From Moraxellaceae bacterium (GTDB lineage: Bacteria; Pseudomonadota; Gammaproteobacteria; Pseudomonadales; Ketobacteraceae), in assembly GCA_002402125.1 (NCBI GenBank), contig NVVG01000026.1:1611-23986 (forward strand): 22,376 bases of DNA, given 5' to 3'. Shown in pieces: positions 1 through 9,400 of this stretch. The translations under genes and the position numbers were made by a program. Positions within the stretch are counted from its first letter, which is position 1, and every line of letters begins with the position of its first letter. The notes under the pieces were generated by a model that was not told the origin of the DNA, ran no database searches, and saw nothing but the letters and a program-made list of their open reading frames with translations.

Positions 1-473
1 TCAACATAAGTTCCGCTCTGACTTTGCACTGCCCACTGGCTTGTGCTCAGATTATCATAAAATCCGTATTCTTCTGAAACCGGTTCAAAGGTTAGTTGAA
101 CGACAGGAGCAATGGTAGTTTTCGTTGCCACCTTGGCTACAACCTTAACTGGTTCAATACTGGTCTCTATTTCGAGTGCCTTTTTAACGCTCAAACTATG
201 AGCATCGGGATTTGCCGGTTCATCATCAAGAGAATCCGTACCCAACACCTCACCAATTTCAATTTGATACTCTAAGGAAGCGGCTTGATCTGGTAGCGCT
301 ACAAGGGCTGGTGCTTTTTGAGATTGGGCGATTATCCAAACAATTGAGCACAACGTAACAAGTAACAAAATCCACCGAAGCTGAAGCGGATTGCTTGTAT
401 TAGAAAATGTTGTTTTGTATTCCATGTCTCGAGATTCAACATATCTGGAGACCGTTGCAAAATCATGTGTCAT
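1..473 (-). CDS. Membrane-anchored protein, probable SPOR-domain (FtsN-like) protein, partial
   Basis: This is the 5' part of a minus-strand gene that runs off the left edge; 157 codons are visible without a stop. The protein has a short N-terminal cytoplasmic stretch, one hydrophobic segment at about residues 33-50 (core ILLLVTLCSIVWII), then a hydrophilic, probably periplasmic linker with many acidic residues. The last visible residues contain EEYGFYDNLS followed by a WAVQSQSGTYV-like stretch. This resembles the 'FY..L' motif that precedes the SPOR domain in small FtsN-like proteins that bind denuded septal peptidoglycan. The SPOR domain itself would lie outside the window, so the assignment is by architecture. 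The first ATG (base 473) has no clear Shine-Dalgarno; a second in-frame ATG (base 425, codon 17) is an alternative start. A different bitopic membrane protein cannot be excluded. Confidence 0.6.
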   Translation of the reverse strand, partial: MTHDFATVSRYVESRDMEYKTTFSNTSNPLQLRWILLLVTLCSIVWIIAQSQKAPALVALPDQAASLEYQIEIGEVLGTDSLDDEPANPDAHSLSVKKALEIETSIEPVKVVAKVATKTTIAPVVQLTFEPVSEEYGFYDNLSTSQWAVQSQSGTYV

Positions 474-684
474 TGTAATATCAATTCGGTACTAGCTGCC
501 CATACTATGAATGTTCACCCAAAAAGCGTTTACTCATATGAAGTGTATAGGTTCCGCCTCTCAGATGTGTTTTTAGTATACAAGTAGCATAGCGTAAATT
601 ACGCATTTTTCTCGGTTTTTTCCAATTTCAGTGCTTTTTTTAATCAACTTATAGCATTATGCCCCAAATCTAAACGCTAACCTA

Positions 685-713
685 AAGACAACGCCCTGCT
701 GCAAGGTTACACT
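685..713 (+). promoter_or_regulatory. Candidate sigma70 promoter for the YfaZ-like gene
   Basis: AAGACA (685-690) and TACACT (708-713) are separated by 17 bases, each matching four of six consensus positions. The pair ends 42 bases before the ATG of the YfaZ-like gene. The rest of the 282-base divergent gap (474-755) is AT-rich with no other structure I can defend. This is a weak pattern match. Confidence 0.28.
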
Positions 714-755
714 AGTGCGATTTTAGGCACACTGGAAACATGATCGGAGAATTAA

Positions 756-1313
756 ATGAAACACTTTCTACTGGCATTGACGCTTTGCACCCCTGTTCTA
801 TTTTCGTCGAATACGATGGCAACCCAGGTAAATCTTGATATTAGTGACGAAACCGTACACTTTGCGATTGCAAGCAAGCCAGCAAAAAAGAAATTAAACA
901 TCAGCGCGTCATTACTACACCATGAAGATGACGGCAATGTGTACTCAATCGGTGCATTTGTACAAAGTAAAATCGGTAATAGCCAAGGTCTTTATGGAGC
1001 CTTAGGGGCCCGACTTTACCACTTAGATGCCGATGGCCCTGATGGTTATGGCTTGGGCTTAGGTGGCGCTGTCGGTTTCAAAATTCCTGCTGTACAAGGG
1101 CTTAGCGTCCAAGCTGAAGGGTATTATGCACCGAAAGTTCTTACCTTTGATGATGTTGAGCGATTCATTGATGCATCGGTTCGTATTAAGTATCAGGCAC
1201 TTGAACAAGGCTCCATATATGTTGGCTTCCGAAAACAAGAAATTGATATAAAAGATGGTGGCAAGAGGGATATTGATAAAGGTGTGCATGTGGGTATAGC
1301 TTTAGAGTTCTAA
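756..1313 (+). CDS. YfaZ-family outer-membrane beta-barrel protein
   Basis: This is a 185-residue secreted protein with a Sec signal peptide (MKHFLLALTLCTPVLFSSNTMA, cleavage likely near residue 22). The mature part alternates polar and hydrophobic residues in short strands separated by glycine-rich turns and ends in the strand VHVGIALEF. A terminal Phe is the usual BAM recognition residue of outer-membrane barrels. The central stretch with VQAEGYYAPKVLTFDDVERF and the following YQALEQGSIYVGFR resembles the conserved core of the YfaZ family; the length fits that family. The function of YfaZ proteins is not established, and a small porin-like or structural role in the outer membrane is the usual inference. 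The ATG is preceded by GGAGA (746-750) at good spacing. It is probably monocistronic: a hairpin follows and the next gene has its own leader. Confidence 0.82.
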   Translation: MKHFLLALTLCTPVLFSSNTMATQVNLDISDETVHFAIASKPAKKKLNISASLLHHEDDGNVYSIGAFVQSKIGNSQGLYGALGARLYHLDADGPDGYGLGLGGAVGFKIPAVQGLSVQAEGYYAPKVLTFDDVERFIDASVRIKYQALEQGSIYVGFRKQEIDIKDGGKRDIDKGVHVGIALEF

Positions 1314-1329
1314 ACCGCCGTTACTATCA

Positions 1330-1353
1330 CCTTTAATACAGCCTTTAATACAG
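1330..1353 (+). repeat. Perfect 12-bp tandem duplication
   Basis: CCTTTAATACAG occurs twice head to tail, starting 16 bases after the stop of the YfaZ-like gene. It lies upstream of the hairpin at 1370 and in no gene. Confidence 0.9.
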
Positions 1354-1369
1354 TACTTGAGTATTTTAT

Positions 1370-1397
1370 GTGGTGCTAGAGCACTCTCTAGCACCAC
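1370..1397 (+). terminator. Hairpin downstream of the YfaZ-like gene, terminator-like
   Basis: GTGGTGCTAGAG (1370-1381) and CTCTAGCACCAC (1386-1397) are perfectly complementary around a four-base CACT loop, giving a 12-bp stem 56 bases past the stop. No T-run follows on the plus strand, so it is not a textbook intrinsic terminator. It may instead stabilise the 3' end or attenuate transcription into the kinase gene 40 bases downstream. Confidence 0.5.
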
Positions 1398-1436
1398 CCG
1401 CATACCGGTCAATTTCATTCAGTGCACGATTAGAAT

Positions 1437-3941
1437 GTGACATTAAAAATGACTCAAAAAACGGCTAATTATGCCAGCCCTACACGTCGACTTTTTGCAC
1501 GACTCTCAAGATTGCTTATAACGACGATCATTGCTGTAATGTCAGTAAGTATTGGTTATGCAGAGAATACCAACACTGTATTGAACAGCGATTCAACCGA
1601 TATTGATCTCACCGAGAACATTGACTATTTAGAAGATAAACAAGCCAGTATTGTTTTAATACAATTGCTTGGCGATAACGCTCAATATAAGTTTACCGCC
1701 AGCAACCAGCAACGTTTGAATTTTGGCTACACCCAGTCTGCCTATTGGTTACGCTGGAAACAGGTGTACCAAACTACCACCGCTATGGATTGGTTTCTTA
1801 CAATTTCTGACCCTCTACTTGATCATGCCGACTTGTACGTTGTAAAAGCCGATGGCTCTGTTGTAATAAAACAGGCGGGGCAAGCAATCGCACAAACCGA
1901 TAGAGAAATCCAAAATCGCCTTCCCACCTTTAAAATTACCGGGGCTCCGGGTACTGCAGACACAATCTACCTACGGGTAGCGTCCGATGATCCGTTACAG
2001 CTATCGTTAACACTACACTCCAATCTCGCTCTTTCTAATGAAACCTTTTTTGACACGCTGTTAATTGGAGCCTATTACGGTTTGATGCTGGCTATGCTGG
2101 CGTATAACGCTTTTATTTTTCTCGCACTCAAAGAAAAAGCATATCTTTTCTACTGTGCCTACCTGATGGCACTGATCCCCGCTCAAATGAGTTTTGATGG
2201 CCTTTCCTATCTATTATTTTGGCCGGACTCACCTTGGTGGGCTAATCGATCCTCGGTTTTACTGAGTGGCGCTGTCGCTCTCACGGGTACTCAGTTTGCA
2301 CGGGTATTTCTAAATACGCGCACCTACAGCCCTCCGTTAGATAAGCTGTTGATTTTACTGTTGGTATTATCTGCTTTGGTAATTCCTTGCTCACTAACTT
2401 ACCCCTACCCCATTGCAGCAACGGCGGGAGTGGGTATCACTGTCATCTTCCCTACTCTAATGCTTGCAACAGCAATTATTGGATACTTACGAAACGTACC
2501 TAACGCTGGATTTTTTCTTGTTGCCTGGTTGACCTTCATGGCTGGCTTGCTGGTTAGAGCCTTAACAACCACGGGACAGATTGACGCTAACCCATTTACC
2601 ATTCATGCCGCACAATTTGGCGCTGCATTAGAAACCGTTTTGTTTTCCTTTGCGTTAGCAAACAGGATAAACCAGGTACAAAGAGAAAAAAGAGATGCTC
2701 AAGTTGTCGCTGCAAAAGCATTGACTCAATCCAATATTGATCTGAAAGCGTCTAACAAAATAAAGGACCGATTTCTAGGCACTATTAGCCATGAATTACG
2801 CACGCCAATGAATGGCATTCAGGGCATGCTAGACCTAATTCGTTCCACGCCGTTGAGCACTAAACAGCAGGAATATGTAAAATACGCCAACATGTCAACC
2901 CATGAGATGCTCAACCACATCGATGTGTTGTTGAGTTTCTCCGAAGCCCAATCTCGCAGACTTAGCATTAAACATGTACCCTTTCAATTAACTCCAATGC
3001 TTGAGGAGTTGGCCGACACGTACGAGCGTTCGTGTGCACAAAAATATTTAGAATTCAATTTTATAAAAGGTGAAGGTCTACCAAACGCGGTTTATGGCGA
3101 CCCAATACAACTAAAAGTCATTCTTAGCAATTTACTCGACAATGCGACAAAATTTACCGATTCTGGATACGTCGAATTCTGTATTAACACGGTTAGCACT
3201 ACAAAGGGCAGTACCGGCAACATTCCTCTTAACTTTAGTATCCGTGATACCGGCCCGGGCTTAGCGCCCATTATTGAGAAAAACCTATTTAAACCCTTTA
3301 GCCAAGGTGACAGTAGCAGTTCGCGACGCCATGGTGGACTAGGTATTGGTTTAGCTCTTTCCGCAGAACTTACCACGCTAATTGGTGGAACAATTGATTA
3401 TTCAAGGAATCTTACCAAGGGCTGTACTTTCACACTCTCTATTGATTTGATGCAGGCAGAGGAAACACTATTCTATCAACCTCGAGGCACTAACACTGTA
3501 CCGTCAAAAACCATTGATAATAGCAATACACGCATCCTTATTGTTGAAGACAACAAGGTTAACCAGACATTACTGAAAGCGATACTGGTACAAAAGGGCT
3601 ACGCAACACTCACAGCATCGAATGGCGAAGAGGCTCTCAGATACCTTGCCGAACGCACCATTGATTTGGTTCTTATGGATTGTCAGATGCCAGTAATGGA
3701 TGGTTTTGAAACTACCGCCATTATTCGCGAGCAAAAGGAAACCTATGGCAACCCTCCGATCATCGCTGTCACCTCTAAGGCACAATCAATGGATAAAGAC
3801 CGCTGCCTTAATGTAGGTATGAACGAGTATTTAACCAAGCCAGTTAATCGCTACACACTCTATAAAACCATAAATGACTGCCTCAGTAACAAAAACTTAC
3901 TAGAATCCGACACAGAGGAGCAAGTAAAAACTACAGGTTAA
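1437..3941 (+). CDS. 7TMR-DISM hybrid sensor histidine kinase with receiver domain
   Basis: This is an 834-residue inner-membrane hybrid kinase. Order of domains: signal/anchor segment (about 22-42), periplasmic 7TMR-DISMED2-like sensor (about 50-185, with the YWLRWK-type core), 7TMR-DISM seven-helix region (about 203-415), short coiled coil, HisKA with phospho-acceptor His452 in SHELRTPMNG, HATPase with N-box Asn569 (NLLDNATKF), DTGPGL and GGLGIGLAL boxes, then a receiver from about 699 (ILIVEDNKVNQ) with Asp748 in MDCQMPVMDG and the conserved Lys in YLTKP. It therefore autophosphorylates and passes phosphate to its own receiver. DISM-type sensors are known or proposed to bind carbohydrate-like or other ligands; the ligand here is unknown. 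No HPt domain follows the receiver, so a separate HPt or a direct output is implied. The start is GTG at 1437, with ATG at 1449 as an alternative; neither has a strong ribosome-binding site. The HD-GYP gene follows after 79 bases on the same strand. Confidence 0.93.
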   Translation: MTLKMTQKTANYASPTRRLFARLSRLLITTIIAVMSVSIGYAENTNTVLNSDSTDIDLTENIDYLEDKQASIVLIQLLGDNAQYKFTASNQQRLNFGYTQSAYWLRWKQVYQTTTAMDWFLTISDPLLDHADLYVVKADGSVVIKQAGQAIAQTDREIQNRLPTFKITGAPGTADTIYLRVASDDPLQLSLTLHSNLALSNETFFDTLLIGAYYGLMLAMLAYNAFIFLALKEKAYLFYCAYLMALIPAQMSFDGLSYLLFWPDSPWWANRSSVLLSGAVALTGTQFARVFLNTRTYSPPLDKLLILLLVLSALVIPCSLTYPYPIAATAGVGITVIFPTLMLATAIIGYLRNVPNAGFFLVAWLTFMAGLLVRALTTTGQIDANPFTIHAAQFGAALETVLFSFALANRINQVQREKRDAQVVAAKALTQSNIDLKASNKIKDRFLGTISHELRTPMNGIQGMLDLIRSTPLSTKQQEYVKYANMSTHEMLNHIDVLLSFSEAQSRRLSIKHVPFQLTPMLEELADTYERSCAQKYLEFNFIKGEGLPNAVYGDPIQLKVILSNLLDNATKFTDSGYVEFCINTVSTTKGSTGNIPLNFSIRDTGPGLAPIIEKNLFKPFSQGDSSSSRRHGGLGIGLALSAELTTLIGGTIDYSRNLTKGCTFTLSIDLMQAEETLFYQPRGTNTVPSKTIDNSNTRILIVEDNKVNQTLLKAILVQKGYATLTASNGEEALRYLAERTIDLVLMDCQMPVMDGFETTAIIREQKETYGNPPIIAVTSKAQSMDKDRCLNVGMNEYLTKPVNRYTLYKTINDCLSNKNLLESDTEEQVKTTG

Positions 3942-4020
3942 ATGTATACTTAAGCTGATATCCTAATCTGATTAACTTTCTCTTATACAGCAATCTACAA
4001 AAAGACAACATTAACGCATT

Positions 4021-5373
4021 ATGGAAAATAAAGAATCACTTGATTGTGCGGCTTACACGGAACATTTAGTCGGCGTTAACGAGTCTAAGCAAGTTATTGC
4101 CACTGAAGATATCTACAATAACCAGGGGGCTAAGATCGTATCGAAAGGCTCCCCAATAACCCACAGTGTTGCCCAACAAATCCTTCGTTTCAAACTAACA
4201 AAACCCTTACACGACAGCATTGAGATAGAAAACAAGCTTTCTGGCGATGAATTGTTTGTGCATTTTCAAAAATTGCTAAAGGCCCTGCCAAGCTTTCAGA
4301 AAATCAACGATGTTTACTTGATGGATCCGATAGTCCAGGCGGAATGTCATTTTATTTATCAGTACCCGCTGCTACAACAAAAACTAACCGTGTTATCTGT
4401 ACAATTGCCTAAATTGTTCGCGCAAACCATTGTGACCACCTGGTTGTCCGTTCTCATTGCACGTAAGATGGATCTTGATGCAGAAGGAATTCGAGCTACT
4501 TTTATTGCTGCGCTGGCGCATGATCTGGGTATGCTTCATATTTCTACTGAAATAACCTCTAAAACGTCCCGCCTTACCAATGATGAATGGAAACATATTC
4601 AAGCCCACTCTCTCGTTTCTTATGAGATCATGAAGTGCGTAAAGAATTTACCCGAAGGCGCTGCTAGAGCTGTTCTTGAACACCACGAGCAGTCTGACGG
4701 AACCGGCTACCCAAAGGGATTGGCTAAGGATTCTCTGAGCCTAATAGGACAAATTATTGCGCTATCAGATAGTGTCATTGCTATTTATACCAACCGACTG
4801 ATACCCAACAAGCGCTCCTTACGTGATGTGATGCCTATTATACAAATCAGCAGCGCCAGTCATCTATATGAAACCTATGACGCACTTATTACAATATTAC
4901 GTAATGCACATCTTCCTGACCAAGGTGTTATCAGCAGCGCGCAGATGATCAGCTTCATAGATGACCTGTTACACCAAAACAAAAAACTAAACGATTCTAT
5001 CAATGCCTACGATCATCTGTTAAAAACCCTTCCTAAATTAAGTCAGGATCGTACCTGTAACCAGGCCCACGCGCTCTACTCTTCGCTATCTCTCGCCATT
5101 CGGGGTTCAGGAATTTTAAATGCCGGTTATGTACGCTGGCTCGATCAGGTTCGCGAAGAAACGTTAGTGTTTGCAGGGAGAGAAGTTGAAGATGTTTTCC
5201 TCATGATGGAAGAGGCCGAATTTCAACTGGGTAAACTAAGGAGACTCATTGCCAATTATCAAGTTGCAATAGATTGCAGCGAAAAAGACAAAGAGACAAT
5301 CGCTACATGTTTCTGTACCCTAGAAGAAATTGATAAACGACAAGAGGCCTCGGCGATGGAATTTACACTATAG
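4021..5373 (+). CDS. HD-GYP domain protein, probable c-di-GMP phosphodiesterase or sensor, atypical site
   Basis: This is a 450-residue cytoplasmic protein. The N-terminal 65 residues (IATEDIYNNQGAKIVSKGSP) resemble the small domain often found before HD-GYP modules. The HD-GYP region spans about 120-300: HD pair His167-Asp168 (AHDLGML), His196, the HHE..DGTGYP signature at 221-231, and Asp250 in the ALSDSV helix. HD-GYP enzymes hydrolyse c-di-GMP to GMP or pGpG using two or three metals. In my alignment the first metal-ligand His is Gln135 (FAQTIV), and the usual Lys of HDxGK is Met171, so activity is uncertain. Residues 300-450 form a helical tail of unknown role. The gene lies 79 bases after the hybrid kinase on the same strand and may be co-transcribed, but it has no receiver domain of its own. 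The ATG lacks a strong Shine-Dalgarno. Its stop overlaps the stop of the opposing gene. Confidence 0.88.
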   Translation: MENKESLDCAAYTEHLVGVNESKQVIATEDIYNNQGAKIVSKGSPITHSVAQQILRFKLTKPLHDSIEIENKLSGDELFVHFQKLLKALPSFQKINDVYLMDPIVQAECHFIYQYPLLQQKLTVLSVQLPKLFAQTIVTTWLSVLIARKMDLDAEGIRATFIAALAHDLGMLHISTEITSKTSRLTNDEWKHIQAHSLVSYEIMKCVKNLPEGAARAVLEHHEQSDGTGYPKGLAKDSLSLIGQIIALSDSVIAIYTNRLIPNKRSLRDVMPIIQISSASHLYETYDALITILRNAHLPDQGVISSAQMISFIDDLLHQNKKLNDSINAYDHLLKTLPKLSQDRTCNQAHALYSSLSLAIRGSGILNAGYVRWLDQVREETLVFAGREVEDVFLMMEEAEFQLGKLRRLIANYQVAIDCSEKDKETIATCFCTLEEIDKRQEASAMEFTL

Positions 5374-6384
5374 ATCTGCCTCTTTTAGCTTCCACTGTTG
5401 GACCCCTACCTCATCCTTAATAACATCAATGGCATCAAGCAACATCAAGCGGCCGACATCATTAAGTTCGTCCGACGGCTCAGTTAATTTTTCAAACACC
5501 ATATCAATCATCTCTTTTATTACGCTGTCGGTATCCTTATCACCTACATCAGCGATCAACGCGTCTAGTGCATTAAAGACTATGTCGCTAACGGTGTTCT
5601 CTATCAAATCTGTTAATGGATCACCGATCAACGGAATCTTATCTAACGCTGAAATCTTTGAATCTTTCGCAATGGCTTCGGAGACAACTTTATCAACGTA
5701 TTGTTGAATTTCTGGCTTCCTTGGATCATAAATGGCATCGGTAACACTGTTAATTCGCCCCGCTAACCAATCAACAACAACTTGCTTGTGGGGGAGAAAC
5801 ACCTCATTGACCACACGCCCAACAACAGGGTTGCCCGTTTTAATCTCATCCCTCACGCCATTTAGAACGTTTATTACCACGCGGTCGGATACCTCCTCCA
5901 CTAACACGTCAATGTATTTTTTAGCAAAGCGGTATGGGTAGCTCTTTGAAAAATCGATAATTTCATATTTTTGCAACCGATGGAGAATAGAAACAAGACG
6001 TAACAGCCGTAACCAGCGAAAAGATCCGACAGGAATGCACCCGAGTACATCATACCAATGTACAAAAGGATAAAAAAACCACCGGTGGTAGGTTTTTTGC
6101 CGAACGGCTATCGCCCATCGAACCAACAACTCAGTGAGAAATATGCTAACAAAAACCAAATCATAAGCTATAAAATTGGGGTGTATGTTCTCTTTGTAAA
6201 ACAAGGTGAATGCCGGGGACAACCATGTCAGCGCTGACTGAAACAGCTCACTGGCGAAAAAAGTGTCAAATACCAGCCAAATTAGATTAACAATTACCAA
6301 GCCGAGCATTAAGAAATCTAACGCGAAAAACAACCCTTGGTGGCTTTTTTTAATATTGGTAAAATTATATTTAATGGTGTCCAA
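5368..6384 (-). CDS. Membrane protein with voltage-sensor-like four-helix domain and long soluble tail, no pore
   Basis: This is a 338-residue protein that I place with ion-channel-like voltage-sensor folds. Helices: S1 about 19-40, S2 about 72-94 with Glu85 and Arg89 (FLTELLVRW), S3 about 102-119 with Asp112 (WYDVLGC), S4 about 121-138 with Arg123, Arg126 and Arg129 every third residue (FRWLRLLRLVSIL). There is no P-loop or selectivity filter and no S5/S6 pair afterwards; instead residues 140-338 are soluble, acidic and helical. It could sense membrane potential, conduct protons, or serve only as an anchor; none of this is shown. The start is TTG, favoured by an AGGGGA Shine-Dalgarno at 6394-6399 and the lack of an early Met. 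It sits 95 bases downstream of the PilZ/GGDEF/EAL gene on the same strand, so it may be the last gene of that transcript. Confidence 0.75.
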   Translation of the reverse strand: MDTIKYNFTNIKKSHQGLFFALDFLMLGLVIVNLIWLVFDTFFASELFQSALTWLSPAFTLFYKENIHPNFIAYDLVFVSIFLTELLVRWAIAVRQKTYHRWFFYPFVHWYDVLGCIPVGSFRWLRLLRLVSILHRLQKYEIIDFSKSYPYRFAKKYIDVLVEEVSDRVVINVLNGVRDEIKTGNPVVGRVVNEVFLPHKQVVVDWLAGRINSVTDAIYDPRKPEIQQYVDKVVSEAIAKDSKISALDKIPLIGDPLTDLIENTVSDIVFNALDALIADVGDKDTDSVIKEMIDMVFEKLTEPSDELNDVGRLMLLDAIDVIKDEVGVQQWKLKEADL

Positions 6385-6479
6385 GCAGCCTGTCCCCTGA
6401 AAGTGTTAAAAACATAGTCTTTCATGAGATTGTTCTGTGAACAAGCTTTTAGATTAAAAATATCGCGAATCTGCAGTGA

Positions 6480-9400
6480 CTAACTGCCCTGCACCAGATC
6501 TTCGATGTAGCAAGGTTTCCCAAGATGAAACCCTTGCACGTAATCTACGCCTATGTCTTCAACGATGTCCAGTATTTCCTGACTACAGACATACTCTGCG
6601 ACAATCAGTTTATCTAGAAAATGCCCCATATCAGTAATGGATTTCACCATGGCATAATCGACGTCATCATCCGCAATGTCTTTAACAAATGCGCCATCAA
6701 TCTTTATAAAATCAACTGGAAGCGTTTTCAAGTAAGCATAAGAGGATTGCCCCGCGCCAAAATCATCCAATGAAAAACGGCAGCCAATGTCTTTCATCTC
6801 ATTGATAAAGTCTGCAGCGTCATCTAAATTGGCAACCGCCGTTGTTTCTGTTACTTCAAAAACCAACTTGTTTCTAGGTATATCAAATTCCACCAATTTC
6901 TCAAAGATATAGTCTAGAAAGCTATCATCATTCAGCGAGTGGCCAGATAGATTTATTGCAAAACCACCGATAGTTTCCAAATATGCCGGATGATCGCTCA
7001 TCCACATAAACACATGCTCTATTATCCAGCGATCAACTTGCGCCATTCGACTATATTCTTCTGCTGCCTTGATAAAGTCAGCAGGAGGGAGATGTTCTCC
7101 ATCATCATCAACAACCGTTAATAACACCTCATAGTGAGGTTTCCTAATGCCCTCACAATCATTGATGGGAGAAATCATTTGGCAGCGCAATTTGAGTTGA
7201 TCATTATCCAGTGCATTATTGATACGAGCAACCCAGGACATTACACTGTCTCTTTCTTCAAGCTGCTTGTCATCGGGGTTATATACATGAACCTCGGTAT
7301 GCCCAATGTCTTTAGAAATTGAACATGCAGATTCGACACCGCGTAATAGCTCAAGCACATGATCGCCAGTATGATCAAATACTACCATTGCACATGACGC
7401 TGAAATTTTATAGCTTTGCTCTGACCATGTGAAGCGAATTTCTTGTACTACCCGCTGTAGTTTAGTCGCTAATTGAAACGCCTCATTTTCACTATCAACA
7501 GGGCACAACACTGCAAACTCGTTACTCCCTAGACGCCCCACAACATCATCTTTACTACTTGCCCCCAAAAGCTCGTTGGCAATTAAACGTAACAAACTAT
7601 CTCCACCTTCGTAACCACAATTATTATTGATCACCTTAAACTCTACGAGATCGATATAACACAACATGTACTGCTGCTGACTCTTCTTGGCTCTTGCCAC
7701 GCTACGAGCCAAGCATCGCTCAAATTCCTTTCGTGTTGCCAACCCTGTTAACTGGTCATGGGCAGAATCGAAAGATAATTGATCATATATTTTCTGCACC
7801 AACGAATTAAGTCCTTCTTCTACCGCTGGCAACCTTTCATCACTTAGAATTTTTATTTCTCTATCTTTTATCGCTATTGCTAGCTTTTCCAATGGTATTT
7901 CTGCTTTTTTAATTCCGTGATGATTTACAAAAACAAAACGCATTTGGTCATCACTGATCCATGCCAATTGGCAAAGGTACGCTCGATCAGACAGAGCGTC
8001 CAGCTCAACCCACTGACCTTGTTGTAACTTCATTGCCCGTTTGGCCCAGCGTGCTAATTGATGACGAGATCCAGTGGCACCTAAATCGAGCATCCGATCT
8101 ATTACTGATTTATTGTCGGACACTGATTTCGATTTATATTCCACATAGGCACTTGCTTCCACTTCACCTGTACGCAAAAAAGTCTCAAGTTCATTCAATA
8201 TCTCTTTTTGTATGATTTTTCCACTCGGTATCTTTGACAGGCCCTTTTCAATGAGTTTATAAAGTTCTTTCGGTGAAAAAGTTAGTTTTTCTTCGTCGTA
8301 GCAATCTTTTCCAAGACGCAACAATAGTTGATCTATCACACTGACTGATGTTATCCAGGCTTTGCTTTTTGCCCCTTCTCGTATATAACAAAGGCGCATT
8401 AACTCCTTCCAGCCATTATCCAAGAGATTAACAAAAGCCAATGGAATCTCTTTTTCACTCAACCTCTTCTCTACAGTTTTCTCCACCGCTTTTGTCGCTA
8501 GCTGAAGTCGCTGCTGCCCATCTAAAGACTCTGTAACACGGGCTACATTTCGTTTTACTATCGACTCTTCTTTGTCTACCAATGGCACTAGCTCTTCTAG
8601 AGCTTGTCTAAATGCCTGATCACCTTCTTGGTAATTTGCAAGAATTGCATCGACTATCTTTTCAATCTTTTCTCTATTTTTGACGATATTGGAACTTTCC
8701 TTGTCAGACAGCATAGCGATGGAATTGACTACCTGCCTTGCTGGATGGAACTGTTCGTTGAGAAAATCGGGATCTAACATCATTACTTTAAGCAGTGGCA
8801 CTTCCAGTTTTCTAAATTTCGGCTGCAACTCATCGTATACTTGGCGATTGGTAAGTATTGATTGGAAAAGTGCATCAATCATGTCGATCTTTTCCCGATC
8901 CTCCTCAGCAATATTTAGACCGGCGCCATCATTTGTTTCAATTTGACGTTCGATATGATGAATCAACGCGCCTTCACCGGAGTATTCTAGCGAACCCTCT
9001 GACAATTGCCCTTGGACCATATCTACTGCTTTTATTAGACCTTCTGATTGGATTACTTCTACTGGATTAGTTGCACCGCTGGGGAACCCTTTATTTCCTT
9101 CACCCGCTGCCCCCTGGCTCGCCACTGCTGATACTTCCGCAGCCACACCGGACGATCCGGAAGCTGGCGCATTAGCTGTCCTACTTGCTTGTTCTACCTT
9201 TGACTGCCCTACCTTTGACTGCAGTTTCCGTAAATTAATGGCGGTATTATAAGCTTCTTTCGCAACCTTCATACTTTTCTGGAAATTAGAATACGAGCCT
9301 GTTGGCTTATCTTTCGTTTCACTTTTTGATATTTCGGTAACGTTTTTCTGGTCTGCGCTACTTCTTACCGACTGCTGATCAGAACCCTCTATTTCTTTGG

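Noticed and set aside
1059..1289. Open frame on the minus strand inside the YfaZ-like gene
   Set aside because: It lies wholly antisense to a gene with a clear signal peptide and family pattern, has no ribosome-binding site I can see, and its product is not protein-like.
4990..5290. HPt domain in the C-terminal tail of the HD-GYP protein
   Set aside because: A His occurs in a helix (QAHALYSS) but the following residues do not match the HPt HxLKG pattern, so I do not call it.
6430..6444. TTGTTC-TGT-GAACAA inverted repeat between the EAL gene and the membrane-protein gene
   Set aside because: Six-base arms are expected by chance at this length, and no T-run follows in the direction of transcription.
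8680..9070. Plus-strand open frames inside the PilZ/DUF1631 gene
   Set aside because: They are antisense shadows of a long coding frame with domain support; no leader or composition argues for translation.
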